Assembly: GCA_903887325.1 (NCBI GenBank)
Contig: CAISPG010000029.1
Span: forward strand, 1 to 42,891
From: an uncultured Burkholderiales bacterium
GTDB lineage: Bacteria; Pseudomonadota; Gammaproteobacteria; Burkholderiales; Burkholderiaceae_C
DNA length: 42,891 nt
Direction of reading: 5' to 3'
A program made the translations under genes and the position numbers. Positions 25,516 to 33,559 of this stretch are shown in pieces (the first letter of the stretch is position 1; every line of letters begins with the position of its first letter). A model generated the notes under the pieces. It searched no databases and had not been told where the DNA came from. It saw nothing but the letters and a program-made list of their open reading frames with translations.

Positions 25516-26799
25516 TTATTCCATAGGTTGTATGTGTCGGGTGGATATGAAAAGCACCCAAGCGGCCAGCAGTTTCAACAGACACGGTACCAGAGCATAA
25601 GCCCAACTCAGCGCCAGCAAGGCGGGCGCATCGCGTGAACCGCTGCTGTAGCCCAGCCATTGCAACAAGGGCAGGCTGATACCGGCGGCCAAGGCGAGGT
25701 TCAATTTGGTGGCCACTTGCCACCAACCCAGGTAGGCACCGCTGTGCGTCTGGTCGTGTTGCGGTGATTGCAGCAAACCGTTGAGCAACGCACCGGGCAC
25801 GATCAAATCCGCACCCAGGGCCAGCCCTGAAAGCAAACACACCAGGGTGTAAGCCAGTTCGTCACCCGCGCCCAGACCCAGCGCCCAGATGAACACGGCC
25901 ACCGTCATCCCCATGCCGGTCAGCCAAGTCACACGCAGGCCGACACGCGCAATGCATTGGAGCCAAAGCGGCATGGACAGTGCTGCCGCGAAAAAATACG
26001 CACCTAAAAATTGGCTGTGCAAACTCTGCGGCAGTTGCAAGCGGTCCTCGACAAAAAACAGCATCAGCGTGGCCGGTATGGCGGACGCAATGCCATTCAA
26101 CATGAACACCAGCAGCAGACGGCGAAACCCGGCATTCGCCCACGGTTGGCGCAAACTGCCAGTCAAGCTCTGTTTGACAGGAGAGGCTGTGATGATGGGC
26201 TCGGGGCGCGGCGCAAACCACCAGGCCCACATCGACAAGGCCAGCAAACAGACAAAGCCGCTGACCAGCGCTTCCATGCCCCACAGCCCCGGCACCAAAG
26301 ACGCAAGCACCACGCCGCACAAGCCCAGGCCTTCGCGCCAGCCCACCAGTCGGCTGCGACTTGCCGCATCGCCGCCCAGTTGGGCGCCCCACGCTTGCAA
26401 GGCGATATTCAAAAAGCTGTAGCAGACATAGCTTGTCAGCAATGCAGCCAACACCACGCCGAGCAACACATCCAGTGTGACGTTGGTGCCGGTGAGCCAA
26501 TGCGGGAAAAACAGCAGCAGAAAACCGGTGGCCAGTGTCACCGCCACCAGCCAGCTGCGCCGTAACAAAGTAACGCCGCCGGCTTGCAGCAAGCGGTCCA
26601 CCCCGAGGCCGAGCAAAGGATCGAGCAGCGCGTCCAGCAGGCGCGCGATCAGCAACAAAGCACCGATCAAGCCGATGGACACACCGAACTGCGTGGCAAA
26701 GTAATGCGGCCAGATAACGTACAAAGGCAAGGCCACAAACGCCAGCGGCAAGGCGGGCAGACCCAGCAAAGCCAATGCGCGGGTCGGCCAGGGCTTCAT
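25516..26799 (-). CDS. MFS transporter, GPH (sugar:cation symporter) type
   Basis: A 427-aa inner-membrane protein with about 12 hydrophobic helices. It begins LALLGLPALPLAFVALPLY and has the GPH-type loop LLDALLDPLLGLGVDR (conserved D-P..G...D). The start is ATG 26799, which overlaps the stop of the methyltransferase gene by 4 bp (ATGA). The substrate is unknown; in comparable clusters in other bacteria the carrier keeps company with fatty-acid-modifying enzymes, so a lipid or precursor is possible. Confidence 0.88.
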   Translation of the reverse strand: MKPWPTRALALLGLPALPLAFVALPLYVIWPHYFATQFGVSIGLIGALLLIARLLDALLDPLLGLGVDRLLQAGGVTLLRRSWLVAVTLATGFLLLFFPHWLTGTNVTLDVLLGVVLAALLTSYVCYSFLNIALQAWGAQLGGDAASRSRLVGWREGLGLCGVVLASLVPGLWGMEALVSGFVCLLALSMWAWWFAPRPEPIITASPVKQSLTGSLRQPWANAGFRRLLLVFMLNGIASAIPATLMLFFVEDRLQLPQSLHSQFLGAYFFAAALSMPLWLQCIARVGLRVTWLTGMGMTVAVFIWALGLGAGDELAYTLVCLLSGLALGADLIVPGALLNGLLQSPQHDQTHSGAYLGWWQVATKLNLALAAGISLPLLQWLGYSSGSRDAPALLALSWAYALVPCLLKLLAAWVLFISTRHIQPME

Positions 26800-28025
26800 A
26801 CCGGTTTTTGCAAAGTGAACTGCACCACGTCGGTGTTGTGTTCCAGAAAAGCAGCTTCGCAATAGCACAGGTAAAACAGCCAGGTGCGCTCAAAGCGGCG
26901 GTCAAAACCCAGCTCTGGCATTTGCGCGTTGACTTGCACAAAAGACTCGCGCCAGCGTTTTAAGGTTTCGGCGTAATCCAGTCCGAAGGCGAACTGGTCA
27001 ACCACTTGCAAACCCGCCGCCCGGGCCTGCGCCACAAAGGTTTGCGTGCTGGGCAAAAAGCCGCCCGGGAAAATGTATTGCTGAATGAAGTCGGTGCCCA
27101 GCGCATAGCGCTCGAACAGTGCATCGTCAATGACTATGCTTTGAATGCAGGCGCGACCGCCGGGCTTGAGCAGCTTGGCAATGGTCTGGAAATAGGTGGG
27201 CCAGAATTCGCGGCCCACAGCTTCGATCATTTCAATCGAACAAATCGCGTCATACGGGCCGTCGTTGGTGTCGCGGTAATCCTGCAAGCGCAAATCAGCG
27301 GCAATCGCCTGCGCGTGCAAGCGTTCGGTGGCGTAAGCCAGTTGCGACGGGCTCAAGGTGATGCCAGTCATGTCAGCGCCGAATTCACGCGCCCCGATGT
27401 CTGCCAAGCCGCCCCAGCCGCAACCGATTTCCAGCACCCGCGCGCCCGCTCCCGGCTCTACCCCGGCCATGCGCAGGGCGCGGCGCACCTTGGCGTGTTG
27501 CGCGGTTTGCAAGTCCTGTTGGCGATTACCGTCAAACCAAGCCGAGGAATACGTCATGCTGTCGTCCAGCCACAAACCGTAAAACGCATTGCCCAGGTCG
27601 TAATGCGCGTGTATGTTTTTGCTGCTGTTCTTTTTGGTGTTGCGCCGCATCCAGTGGCGCAGCTGGTAGGCCAGGCGGCCCCACCAGGTGCCGAAAATCA
27701 TGTCAACCATGGGGCGGCGGTTGACCACCAGCAATTGCATCAAGGCGGTCAAGTCGGGCGTGTCCCAGTCACCGGCGATATAGCTTTCTGCAAAGCCTAT
27801 GTCGCCCGAGCGCAAGGCAGCGCCGAACACCTGCCAGTTGTGCAACTCAATAGCGGCTTGCGGCCCGTGCTCGTTGCCGAAGCGAATTGCGCGACCGTCG
27901 GGCAAGGTCATGTGCAAACTGCCGCTGCTGATGGACTGCAGCATGCCCAGCGCGCGCCTGGCGGCAGCGGGTACAGCCTTGCCAAGATCGGGCAAAGTGA
28001 ATTCGGGTGTTTGATAGGTTGGCAT
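26796..28025 (-). CDS. Cyclopropane-fatty-acyl-phospholipid synthase-like SAM methyltransferase
   Basis: A 409-aa enzyme of the CFA synthase family, which methylates or cyclopropanates double bonds of membrane phospholipid acyl chains using S-adenosylmethionine. Key parts are the N-terminal lipid-binding domain with GDIGFAESYIAGDW, HAHYDLGNAFYGLWLDDSMTYSSAWF (quoted as landmark HYDLGN..Y..WLD), SAM motif I VLEIGCGWGG, SIEMIEAVG and the end FIQQYIFPGGFLPS. In several proteobacteria a relative of this enzyme takes part in furan fatty-acid synthesis. The start ATG 28025 lies 17 bp after the DUF1365 stop. Confidence 0.92.
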   Translation of the reverse strand: MPTYQTPEFTLPDLGKAVPAAARRALGMLQSISSGSLHMTLPDGRAIRFGNEHGPQAAIELHNWQVFGAALRSGDIGFAESYIAGDWDTPDLTALMQLLVVNRRPMVDMIFGTWWGRLAYQLRHWMRRNTKKNSSKNIHAHYDLGNAFYGLWLDDSMTYSSAWFDGNRQQDLQTAQHAKVRRALRMAGVEPGAGARVLEIGCGWGGLADIGAREFGADMTGITLSPSQLAYATERLHAQAIAADLRLQDYRDTNDGPYDAICSIEMIEAVGREFWPTYFQTIAKLLKPGGRACIQSIVIDDALFERYALGTDFIQQYIFPGGFLPSTQTFVAQARAAGLQVVDQFAFGLDYAETLKRWRESFVQVNAQMPELGFDRRFERTWLFYLCYCEAAFLEHNTDVVQFTLQKPV

Positions 28026-28042
28026 GGTGGTTGATGGAAAAA

Positions 28043-28834
28043 TCAATGGCCGCCACGGGTGGCGAACTGTTCGGGGGGAGAGGGTTTGGTAACCAGCGGC
28101 ACGCGCTTGAGCCACAGTTGCAGCGCCTGCCAGTGAATGCGCACTATTACACCTATGCTGTGCATGGGGTGCGACCACAAAGCGCGGCGCAAACCGGCTG
28201 CGCTGAGTGTGTGCAAGCGGCCGCTGACGCTGGTGCTGATCAACGGGCCGTTTTCATCGCTGTGGTCTATGCGCACCACGCTGCGCTGGCCTTGTGCGTC
28301 AGCAGTGCGCATAAAGCGAAACGCATAATTGCCTCGCACTTCACAAAATGGCGATACATAAAACACTTTGTCAGCCGGCATGCTGACCCCGTAACGCGGT
28401 GACGGCAGCACATAGCAATGGCGCTCACCAAACGTATTGTTGACCTCAGCGACGATGGCTGCCAGCGAATCGTCGGCACGGTGGCAATACCAGAAGCTGA
28501 CCGGCTTGAACACATAGCCCAGCACGCGCGCATAAGTGTGCAGCCAGACCTCGCCAACGGCATCGTCTATGCCTTGGGCGTGCAGCAACTCGTCCAGCCA
28601 GGCCAGAGCGCCGCCTTGTGCAGGTGCGCGTCCGTCACCATGGTCTGCATCATGAAAAGAAATCAGGGCGCGCCGGTTGACGGCCAGAGCGCCGCCCCCA
28701 AGGCGCGCCATGCTGCGCATGGGCAGCAGCAAAAACCAGGTACGGTAAGCGAACGCATGCAGACGCGGGCGCTGGCGCGTGTGGCGGACTTCGCCGGTGC
28801 CTATCAGCGGCTGGTGATTGACGGGCGTGTTCAT
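28043..28834 (-). CDS. DUF1365-family protein
   Basis: A 263-aa protein with the DUF1365 hallmarks: RHTRQRPRLHAFAYRTWFLLL near the start (basic-aromatic R..P..H.F.Y), VWLHTYARVLGYVFKPVSFWYC, AEVNNTFGERHCYVL, and HVSPF-like FYVSPFCEVRGNYAFR. The biochemical role is unsettled; it nearly always sits between an FAD oxidoreductase and a CFA-synthase-like gene, as here, which suggests joint work on acyl chains. The ATG at 28834 overlaps the stop of the oxidoreductase (ATGA). Confidence 0.92.
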   Translation of the reverse strand: MNTPVNHQPLIGTGEVRHTRQRPRLHAFAYRTWFLLLPMRSMARLGGGALAVNRRALISFHDADHGDGRAPAQGGALAWLDELLHAQGIDDAVGEVWLHTYARVLGYVFKPVSFWYCHRADDSLAAIVAEVNNTFGERHCYVLPSPRYGVSMPADKVFYVSPFCEVRGNYAFRFMRTADAQGQRSVVRIDHSDENGPLISTSVSGRLHTLSAAGLRRALWSHPMHSIGVIVRIHWQALQLWLKRVPLVTKPSPPEQFATRGGH

Positions 28835-30132
28835 GCCGGTACTTCTGCCATCAGTTCCTGCAAAATACCTTGAGCCGCCGCGCGCCCGGCTTTGAAACCG
28901 TCTTCGTGAAAACCGTAGCCCATCCATGCGCCTGCATACCAAGTGTGTTGCTGGCCTTGTAAATTGTTAAGGTGGCGTTGCGCTTGTATGGCGGCCAGGT
29001 CAAACACGGGGTGTGAATATTCAAATCGCCCGAGCACATGTTCAGGTGCAATCGGGCGGTCTGGATTCAACGAGACGAACACATCTTGCGTGAACGGCAG
29101 CGGTTGTAATTTGTTCAGCCAATAGTGCAAACACACACGGGCGTTTTCTCTGTCCCCGGCGCTACGCTGGTAATTCCAGGCGGCCCAAGCCAAGCGTTTT
29201 TTCGGCATCACCGAGGCATCGGTGTGCAGCACCGCCAGGTTGTCTTGAAAGCCGATGTTCGAGAGCAATGCGTGCTCCTCGTCACTGGCTTGTTGCAAGA
29301 GTCGCAAAGCTTGGTCGGCGTGCGTGGCAATCACCACCTGATCAAATCGTTCGCTGCCTTGCGCGGTGTGCAGCAGCACGCCTTGTTCGTCGCGTTCTAT
29401 CGACAGCACCGGGGTGTTCAGGTGTTTGTCTGGGATGCGCGAGGTGATGGCTTGCACATAGTGTTTGGCCCCGCCTTGTACCGTGAACCATTGCGGGCGA
29501 TTGTTCACTTGCAAGAGGCCATGGTTGTCACAAAAACGCACCATGGTGGCCGCTGGGAATTGCAGCATTTGCGAGGTCGGGCAACTCCAGATGCAGCCCA
29601 GCATGGGCAGCAAATAATTGTCTTTGAAAGTGACGCCGAAGCCGTGACTGTCTAAAAAATCCTGCAAAGGCTGCATCAAGGCGCCATCGTCATACGACTG
29701 CGCCAGTCGGGTACACAGTTGGTTAAAGCGGATGATTTCGCGCAGCAGCCACCAGAACTTAGGACGCAATAAATTGCTGCGCTGGGCAAACACGCTATTC
29801 AGATCAGCACCGTTCCACTCGAGTGTGCGCCCGCTGTTGCCCCAGGGCGCTTGCACCGAAAACGACATGTCTGAATCTGCGGTTTGTACGCCGAGTTGCT
29901 CAAACAAATCAATCAAGCCGGGGTAGGTGCGTTCGTTGTAAACCAGAAAGCCGGTATCAACGCCGTAGCTGACATGGCCATTTGCCCCCGCCAGGGTGAT
30001 ATCAACCGTATGCGTATGTCCGCCGAAATAGTCACCAGCTTCAAACAGGCTGATGTCGGCGTGTCCGTGTAAGTGATGGGCCGCAGACAGGCCCGCAATG
30101 CCCGAGCCGACAATCGCTACCCGGGCGTTCAT
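28831..30132 (-). CDS. FAD-dependent oxidoreductase (amine-oxidase/desaturase-like)
   Basis: A 433-aa flavoprotein. The dinucleotide-binding start is RVAIVGSGIAGLSAAHHL followed by the FEAGDYFGGHTHTV segment; further landmarks are VDTGFLVYNERTYPGL, the second Gly-rich strand DQVVIATHADQALRLL and the C-terminal FAD-binding AGAWMGYGFHEDGFKAGRAAA (quoted in part). It belongs with the NAD(P)-binding amine-oxidase-like proteins found next to DUF1365; by analogy it may desaturate or oxidise acyl chains. It starts 1 bp after the glutathione peroxidase stop. Confidence 0.9.
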   Translation of the reverse strand: MNARVAIVGSGIAGLSAAHHLHGHADISLFEAGDYFGGHTHTVDITLAGANGHVSYGVDTGFLVYNERTYPGLIDLFEQLGVQTADSDMSFSVQAPWGNSGRTLEWNGADLNSVFAQRSNLLRPKFWWLLREIIRFNQLCTRLAQSYDDGALMQPLQDFLDSHGFGVTFKDNYLLPMLGCIWSCPTSQMLQFPAATMVRFCDNHGLLQVNNRPQWFTVQGGAKHYVQAITSRIPDKHLNTPVLSIERDEQGVLLHTAQGSERFDQVVIATHADQALRLLQQASDEEHALLSNIGFQDNLAVLHTDASVMPKKRLAWAAWNYQRSAGDRENARVCLHYWLNKLQPLPFTQDVFVSLNPDRPIAPEHVLGRFEYSHPVFDLAAIQAQRHLNNLQGQQHTWYAGAWMGYGFHEDGFKAGRAAAQGILQELMAEVPA

Positions 30133-30133
30133 G

Positions 30134-30745
30134 TCAAGGTGTTTTGGCGCTGAGTTGTTTGTCCAGCTCTGCCAGGAATTTGCCGTCCAGCGGATCGGTG
30201 GCGCTGTTGTAGCTTTTGACTTGTTTGCCGTCGCGGCTGATCATGTATTTGTAAAAGTTCCACTTGGGCGCGGTGTCGGTCAACTGCGTGAGTTGCTTGA
30301 ACAACGGGGAAGCGTCAGCGCCGCGCACCGTGGTTTTGCTGAACATGGGGAATTTCACGCCGTAAGTGTTTTCGCAAAAGTCGGCGATCTTCTGGTTGTT
30401 GCCGGGCTCCTGAGAAAAATCGTTGGAGGGGAAACCCAGCACCACCAGACCTTTGTCTTTGTAACGCGCATAAAGCTCTTCCAGGCTTTTGTATTGCGGT
30501 GTGAAGCCGCAAAAGCTGGCGGTGTTGACGACCAACACCACTTGTCCGGCGTATTGACACAGATTTTGCGGTTTTTCATCCTGCAAGCGGTCTACCGTGT
30601 ATTGCAACACCGCCGGGCATTTGGCATCGGACTTGTTATTTTGTGCAGCGGCTGGCGCCAGCGTACCCAATGACAAGAAAAGCGCAAAGGCGGTGAAAGT
30701 CAGAAAGCGTTGGTGTGAGTGTTTAGTAATCATGTAAGTAATCAT
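30134..30745 (-). CDS. Exported glutathione peroxidase-family protein
   Basis: A 203-aa thiol peroxidase of the GPx family with a Sec signal peptide (LFLSLGTLAPAAAQ), so a periplasmic enzyme against peroxides or lipid peroxides. The catalytic site is NTASFCGFTPQYKSLE with cysteine rather than selenocysteine, followed by VLGFPSNDFSQEPGN with the active-site Gln and the later WNFYKYMISRDG with Trp-Asn. Two in-frame ATGs (30745 and 30733) are possible starts; neither has a good Shine-Dalgarno. It is the first gene of the operon, 43 bp after glnE. Confidence 0.88.
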   Translation of the reverse strand: MITYMITKHSHQRFLTFTAFALFLSLGTLAPAAAQNNKSDAKCPAVLQYTVDRLQDEKPQNLCQYAGQVVLVVNTASFCGFTPQYKSLEELYARYKDKGLVVLGFPSNDFSQEPGNNQKIADFCENTYGVKFPMFSKTTVRGADASPLFKQLTQLTDTAPKWNFYKYMISRDGKQVKSYNSATDPLDGKFLAELDKQLSAKTP

Positions 30746-30788
30746 GCGCGAGATTTGTACTATTGTCCACGAAGCTTGGAAAAACCCT

Positions 30789-33482
30789 TTAATTCTGCTT
30801 AAACACAGTCTGCCACAAAGCCAGAATGGCTGTGCGCTCAAGCATCAAATCTTGCATTGCACCGCGACCGGCTTGTTCATCCAGCCTGGCCTGGTGCTGC
30901 AAATGGCGTAACTGCCGGTAGGCAGACGCGGCAGCCTTGCCCGCGCCTGCGCTCAGCAGCCCTATGTCCTCTGCATACAGCAGCAAGCCTATGTTGCCTA
31001 TGTTGTCTTGCAAGCCCGGGTGGTTGGCAGCGTGCGCCAGCACCAGAAACTGCACCGCAAACTCGGCGTCAATCATGCCGCCGGGACTGTGTTTGAAGTC
31101 AAACAAGTCTGCCGGTACAGGATAGGCTGCGCGCAACTTGTCGCGCATCGCCACGATTTCTGCGGCCAAGGCAAGCGGCTCACGCGGCGCACACAACACC
31201 CGGCGGCGTATGTCTTCAAACGCCGGACGCAGGGTGGGGTCGCCGACACAAAAACGCGCTCTTGTCATGGCCTGGTGTTCCCACAGCCAGGCGGTGTTGC
31301 TGCCGCGCTGGGTCTGGTAATCGGCAAAAGCTTCAATGCTGCTGACCAGCAGGCCCGAGTTGCCGTTGGGCCGCAGCGCTGTGTCGATTTCGTACAGATC
31401 ACCTTCGCCGGTTTTGGTGGTCAACCATTGAATCAGTTTGCGGGCAAACACCGCATACACCTCGGCGGCTTGCGGGTGTTCATCCCGGTAAATGAAGACG
31501 ATGTCCAAGTCGCTGCCGTAGCCCAACTCTTTGCCGCCCCATTTGCCGTAGCCGATGATGCCAAAGCACGGTGTCTCGCGGTGCCGGTTTTTCAGGCGTT
31601 GCCAAACCCATTGCGCGGTGATTTGCACCATGGTGTCAGCCAGCGAACTCAAATCATCTGCGACCTGCTCTACCGTCAAGCGCCCTTGCACATCGCGCGC
31701 CAGCGTCAAAAACAATTCATTGTGGTGGGCGCGGCGCAGCAGATTCAGCAGGCTTTCCTCGTCGTCGCCCGCGTGTGCCTGCAAGGCCGCGTAACGGGTT
31801 TGTATATTGCGTTCCAGTTGAACCGCGTCAAAGCGTTCTTCCAATACCGCCGGGTCGGCCAGTTCATCTATCACGCCGGGGTGCTTCATCAAATACGCGG
31901 TGGTCCAGCGACCGGCGTCCAGCAGTTTGAGCAATTGCTCGTGCACCTGCGGGCGTTCCAGCAGCAAGGCCAGGTAGGTTTCACGCCGCAGCAGCGGCTC
32001 CATCCAGTCGCACCAGCGCAGCGCCGAGGTCTCGCTGATGCGGCCCTCGTCCAGCCAGCTTTGGGTGCGTTGCAGCAGCCGCAGCAAACGTTGCCTGGCG
32101 TCTTCGCGCAAAGCGCGCACGCGCGGTGAATCCACCCAGCTGCTGACCCGTTGGCGCAGTGCCGGGCGCAAGCTTTCGAGCAAACTGTCCAGATGCCGCG
32201 GCAAGGGCAGCGTCTCAGCAGGACTGTCACTGTTTGGCACTGGACGCAGCAGACGCTCAAACTCCTGCGCTACCAGATCGCGCCAATGTTGCAGTGTGGT
32301 GCTCAAGGCATGGCGGTCGGCCAGTCCCAGGCTGTGCGCGATCCAGTCTGCATCCGCTGCATCGGCGGGCAGCACATGGGTTTGTTTGTCGTCCAGGTAC
32401 TGCACCCGGTGCTCGACCCGGCGTAAAAATTCGTAAGCGCTGCCTAAGTCTGCCGCCGTTTGCGCCGACATCAGCCGCGCTTGCACCAGCGTCGGCAAAG
32501 CCTGCAAGCTGGGGCGCATGCGTAACTCGGGAAACTGGCCGCCGCGCACCACTTGCAGCAACTGCACGGTGAATTCGATTTCACGAATACCGCCGCGCCC
32601 GAGCTTGACGTCGTCGGCGCGTTCGGGTCGACCCGCGCTTTGGCGCAGCGCATGGGCGCGGATCTGGCGGTGTAGTTCGCGCAATGCATCAATGACGTTG
32701 TAGTCCAGGTAGCGACGAAAGACAAACGGCGTGACGATGTCGCGCAAAGCGGGCACTTGGTCCATGCACGAGGCCGGTGCCACCACCCGCGCTTTCAGCC
32801 AGGCGAGCCGCTCCCATTCACGGCCCTGAACCTGTAAATAGGTTTCCAATGAGGCCAGCGAGACCACGCTGGCGCCGGATTCGCCATTGGGGCGAAGTGC
32901 CAGGTCCATGCGAAACACCTGGCCGTGCTCGGTGGTGTCGCCGATCAACTGAAACAGTTGTTTGACTACTTTGTCAAAAAATGTGTGGTTGTCTATGCTG
33001 ACGCTACCGTGTCCGTCAGCGTCGGTGACACCGTCTTCGTCATACACATAAACCAGGTCAATGTCGCTGGAGACATTCAATTCGGCGGCGCCGAGCTTGC
33101 CCATGCCGACTACCCACAATTGCGCGATCAAGCCATCGGCTCGCCGTGGCAAACCGTGGCGCACGGCAACCCGTGCCACGGCTTCTTTGAGCGCCACATC
33201 CAGTGTGAATTCAGCCAGCCAGGTCATAGCTGCGGTGACCACGGACAAAGGCGCTTGTTGCTCACAATCGAGAACCACCAACCGCTCCATGACCAATTGA
33301 CGCAGCACCCGCAATGCGTCTGCTGCAAGCGGGTAAGTAAGCAGCAATGTGCCGTAACAAGCTTGCAGCATCAGCGGTGAAGGTGCGCCAGGCGGCAAGC
33401 TGTTCAAGTCATGGGCATAGCGCCGGCGCAGTCTTTGCACCAGCCTTGAGCCGAGCGCACCTTGAAATACCAGGTTTGTCAT
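30789..33482 (-). CDS. glnE: Bifunctional glutamine-synthetase adenylyltransferase/deadenylyltransferase
   Basis: An 897-aa GlnE that controls glutamine synthetase by attaching and removing AMP in response to the nitrogen signal protein PII. Two nucleotidyltransferase domains are visible, one with GMGKLGAAELNVSSDIDLVYVY (landmark GKLG..E...SDID) and one with YGKWGGKELGYGSDLDIVFIY (landmark GKWG..E...SDLD), with the PII-binding middle. In the family order, the N-terminal domain removes and the C-terminal one adds AMP. Length is close to normal. It is divergent from the YhdP-like gene over 77 bp, and its 3' end is close to the peroxidase gene. Confidence 0.96.
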   Translation of the reverse strand: MTNLVFQGALGSRLVQRLRRRYAHDLNSLPPGAPSPLMLQACYGTLLLTYPLAADALRVLRQLVMERLVVLDCEQQAPLSVVTAAMTWLAEFTLDVALKEAVARVAVRHGLPRRADGLIAQLWVVGMGKLGAAELNVSSDIDLVYVYDEDGVTDADGHGSVSIDNHTFFDKVVKQLFQLIGDTTEHGQVFRMDLALRPNGESGASVVSLASLETYLQVQGREWERLAWLKARVVAPASCMDQVPALRDIVTPFVFRRYLDYNVIDALRELHRQIRAHALRQSAGRPERADDVKLGRGGIREIEFTVQLLQVVRGGQFPELRMRPSLQALPTLVQARLMSAQTAADLGSAYEFLRRVEHRVQYLDDKQTHVLPADAADADWIAHSLGLADRHALSTTLQHWRDLVAQEFERLLRPVPNSDSPAETLPLPRHLDSLLESLRPALRQRVSSWVDSPRVRALREDARQRLLRLLQRTQSWLDEGRISETSALRWCDWMEPLLRRETYLALLLERPQVHEQLLKLLDAGRWTTAYLMKHPGVIDELADPAVLEERFDAVQLERNIQTRYAALQAHAGDDEESLLNLLRRAHHNELFLTLARDVQGRLTVEQVADDLSSLADTMVQITAQWVWQRLKNRHRETPCFGIIGYGKWGGKELGYGSDLDIVFIYRDEHPQAAEVYAVFARKLIQWLTTKTGEGDLYEIDTALRPNGNSGLLVSSIEAFADYQTQRGSNTAWLWEHQAMTRARFCVGDPTLRPAFEDIRRRVLCAPREPLALAAEIVAMRDKLRAAYPVPADLFDFKHSPGGMIDAEFAVQFLVLAHAANHPGLQDNIGNIGLLLYAEDIGLLSAGAGKAAASAYRQLRHLQHQARLDEQAGRGAMQDLMLERTAILALWQTVFKQN

Positions 33483-33559
33483 TTATTTATTTTTCGGCGA
33501 AGTCACTTGCGGGTGATAATTTCACTGTTACCTCAACCTTGACCTGAAACCTATTCTGC

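Noticed and set aside
30746-30788. RpoE/ECF promoter before the lipid operon
   Set aside because: The 43-bp gap has no TGATC-type -35 with a matching -10; the link to RpoE/ChrR rests only on gene content seen in other bacteria.
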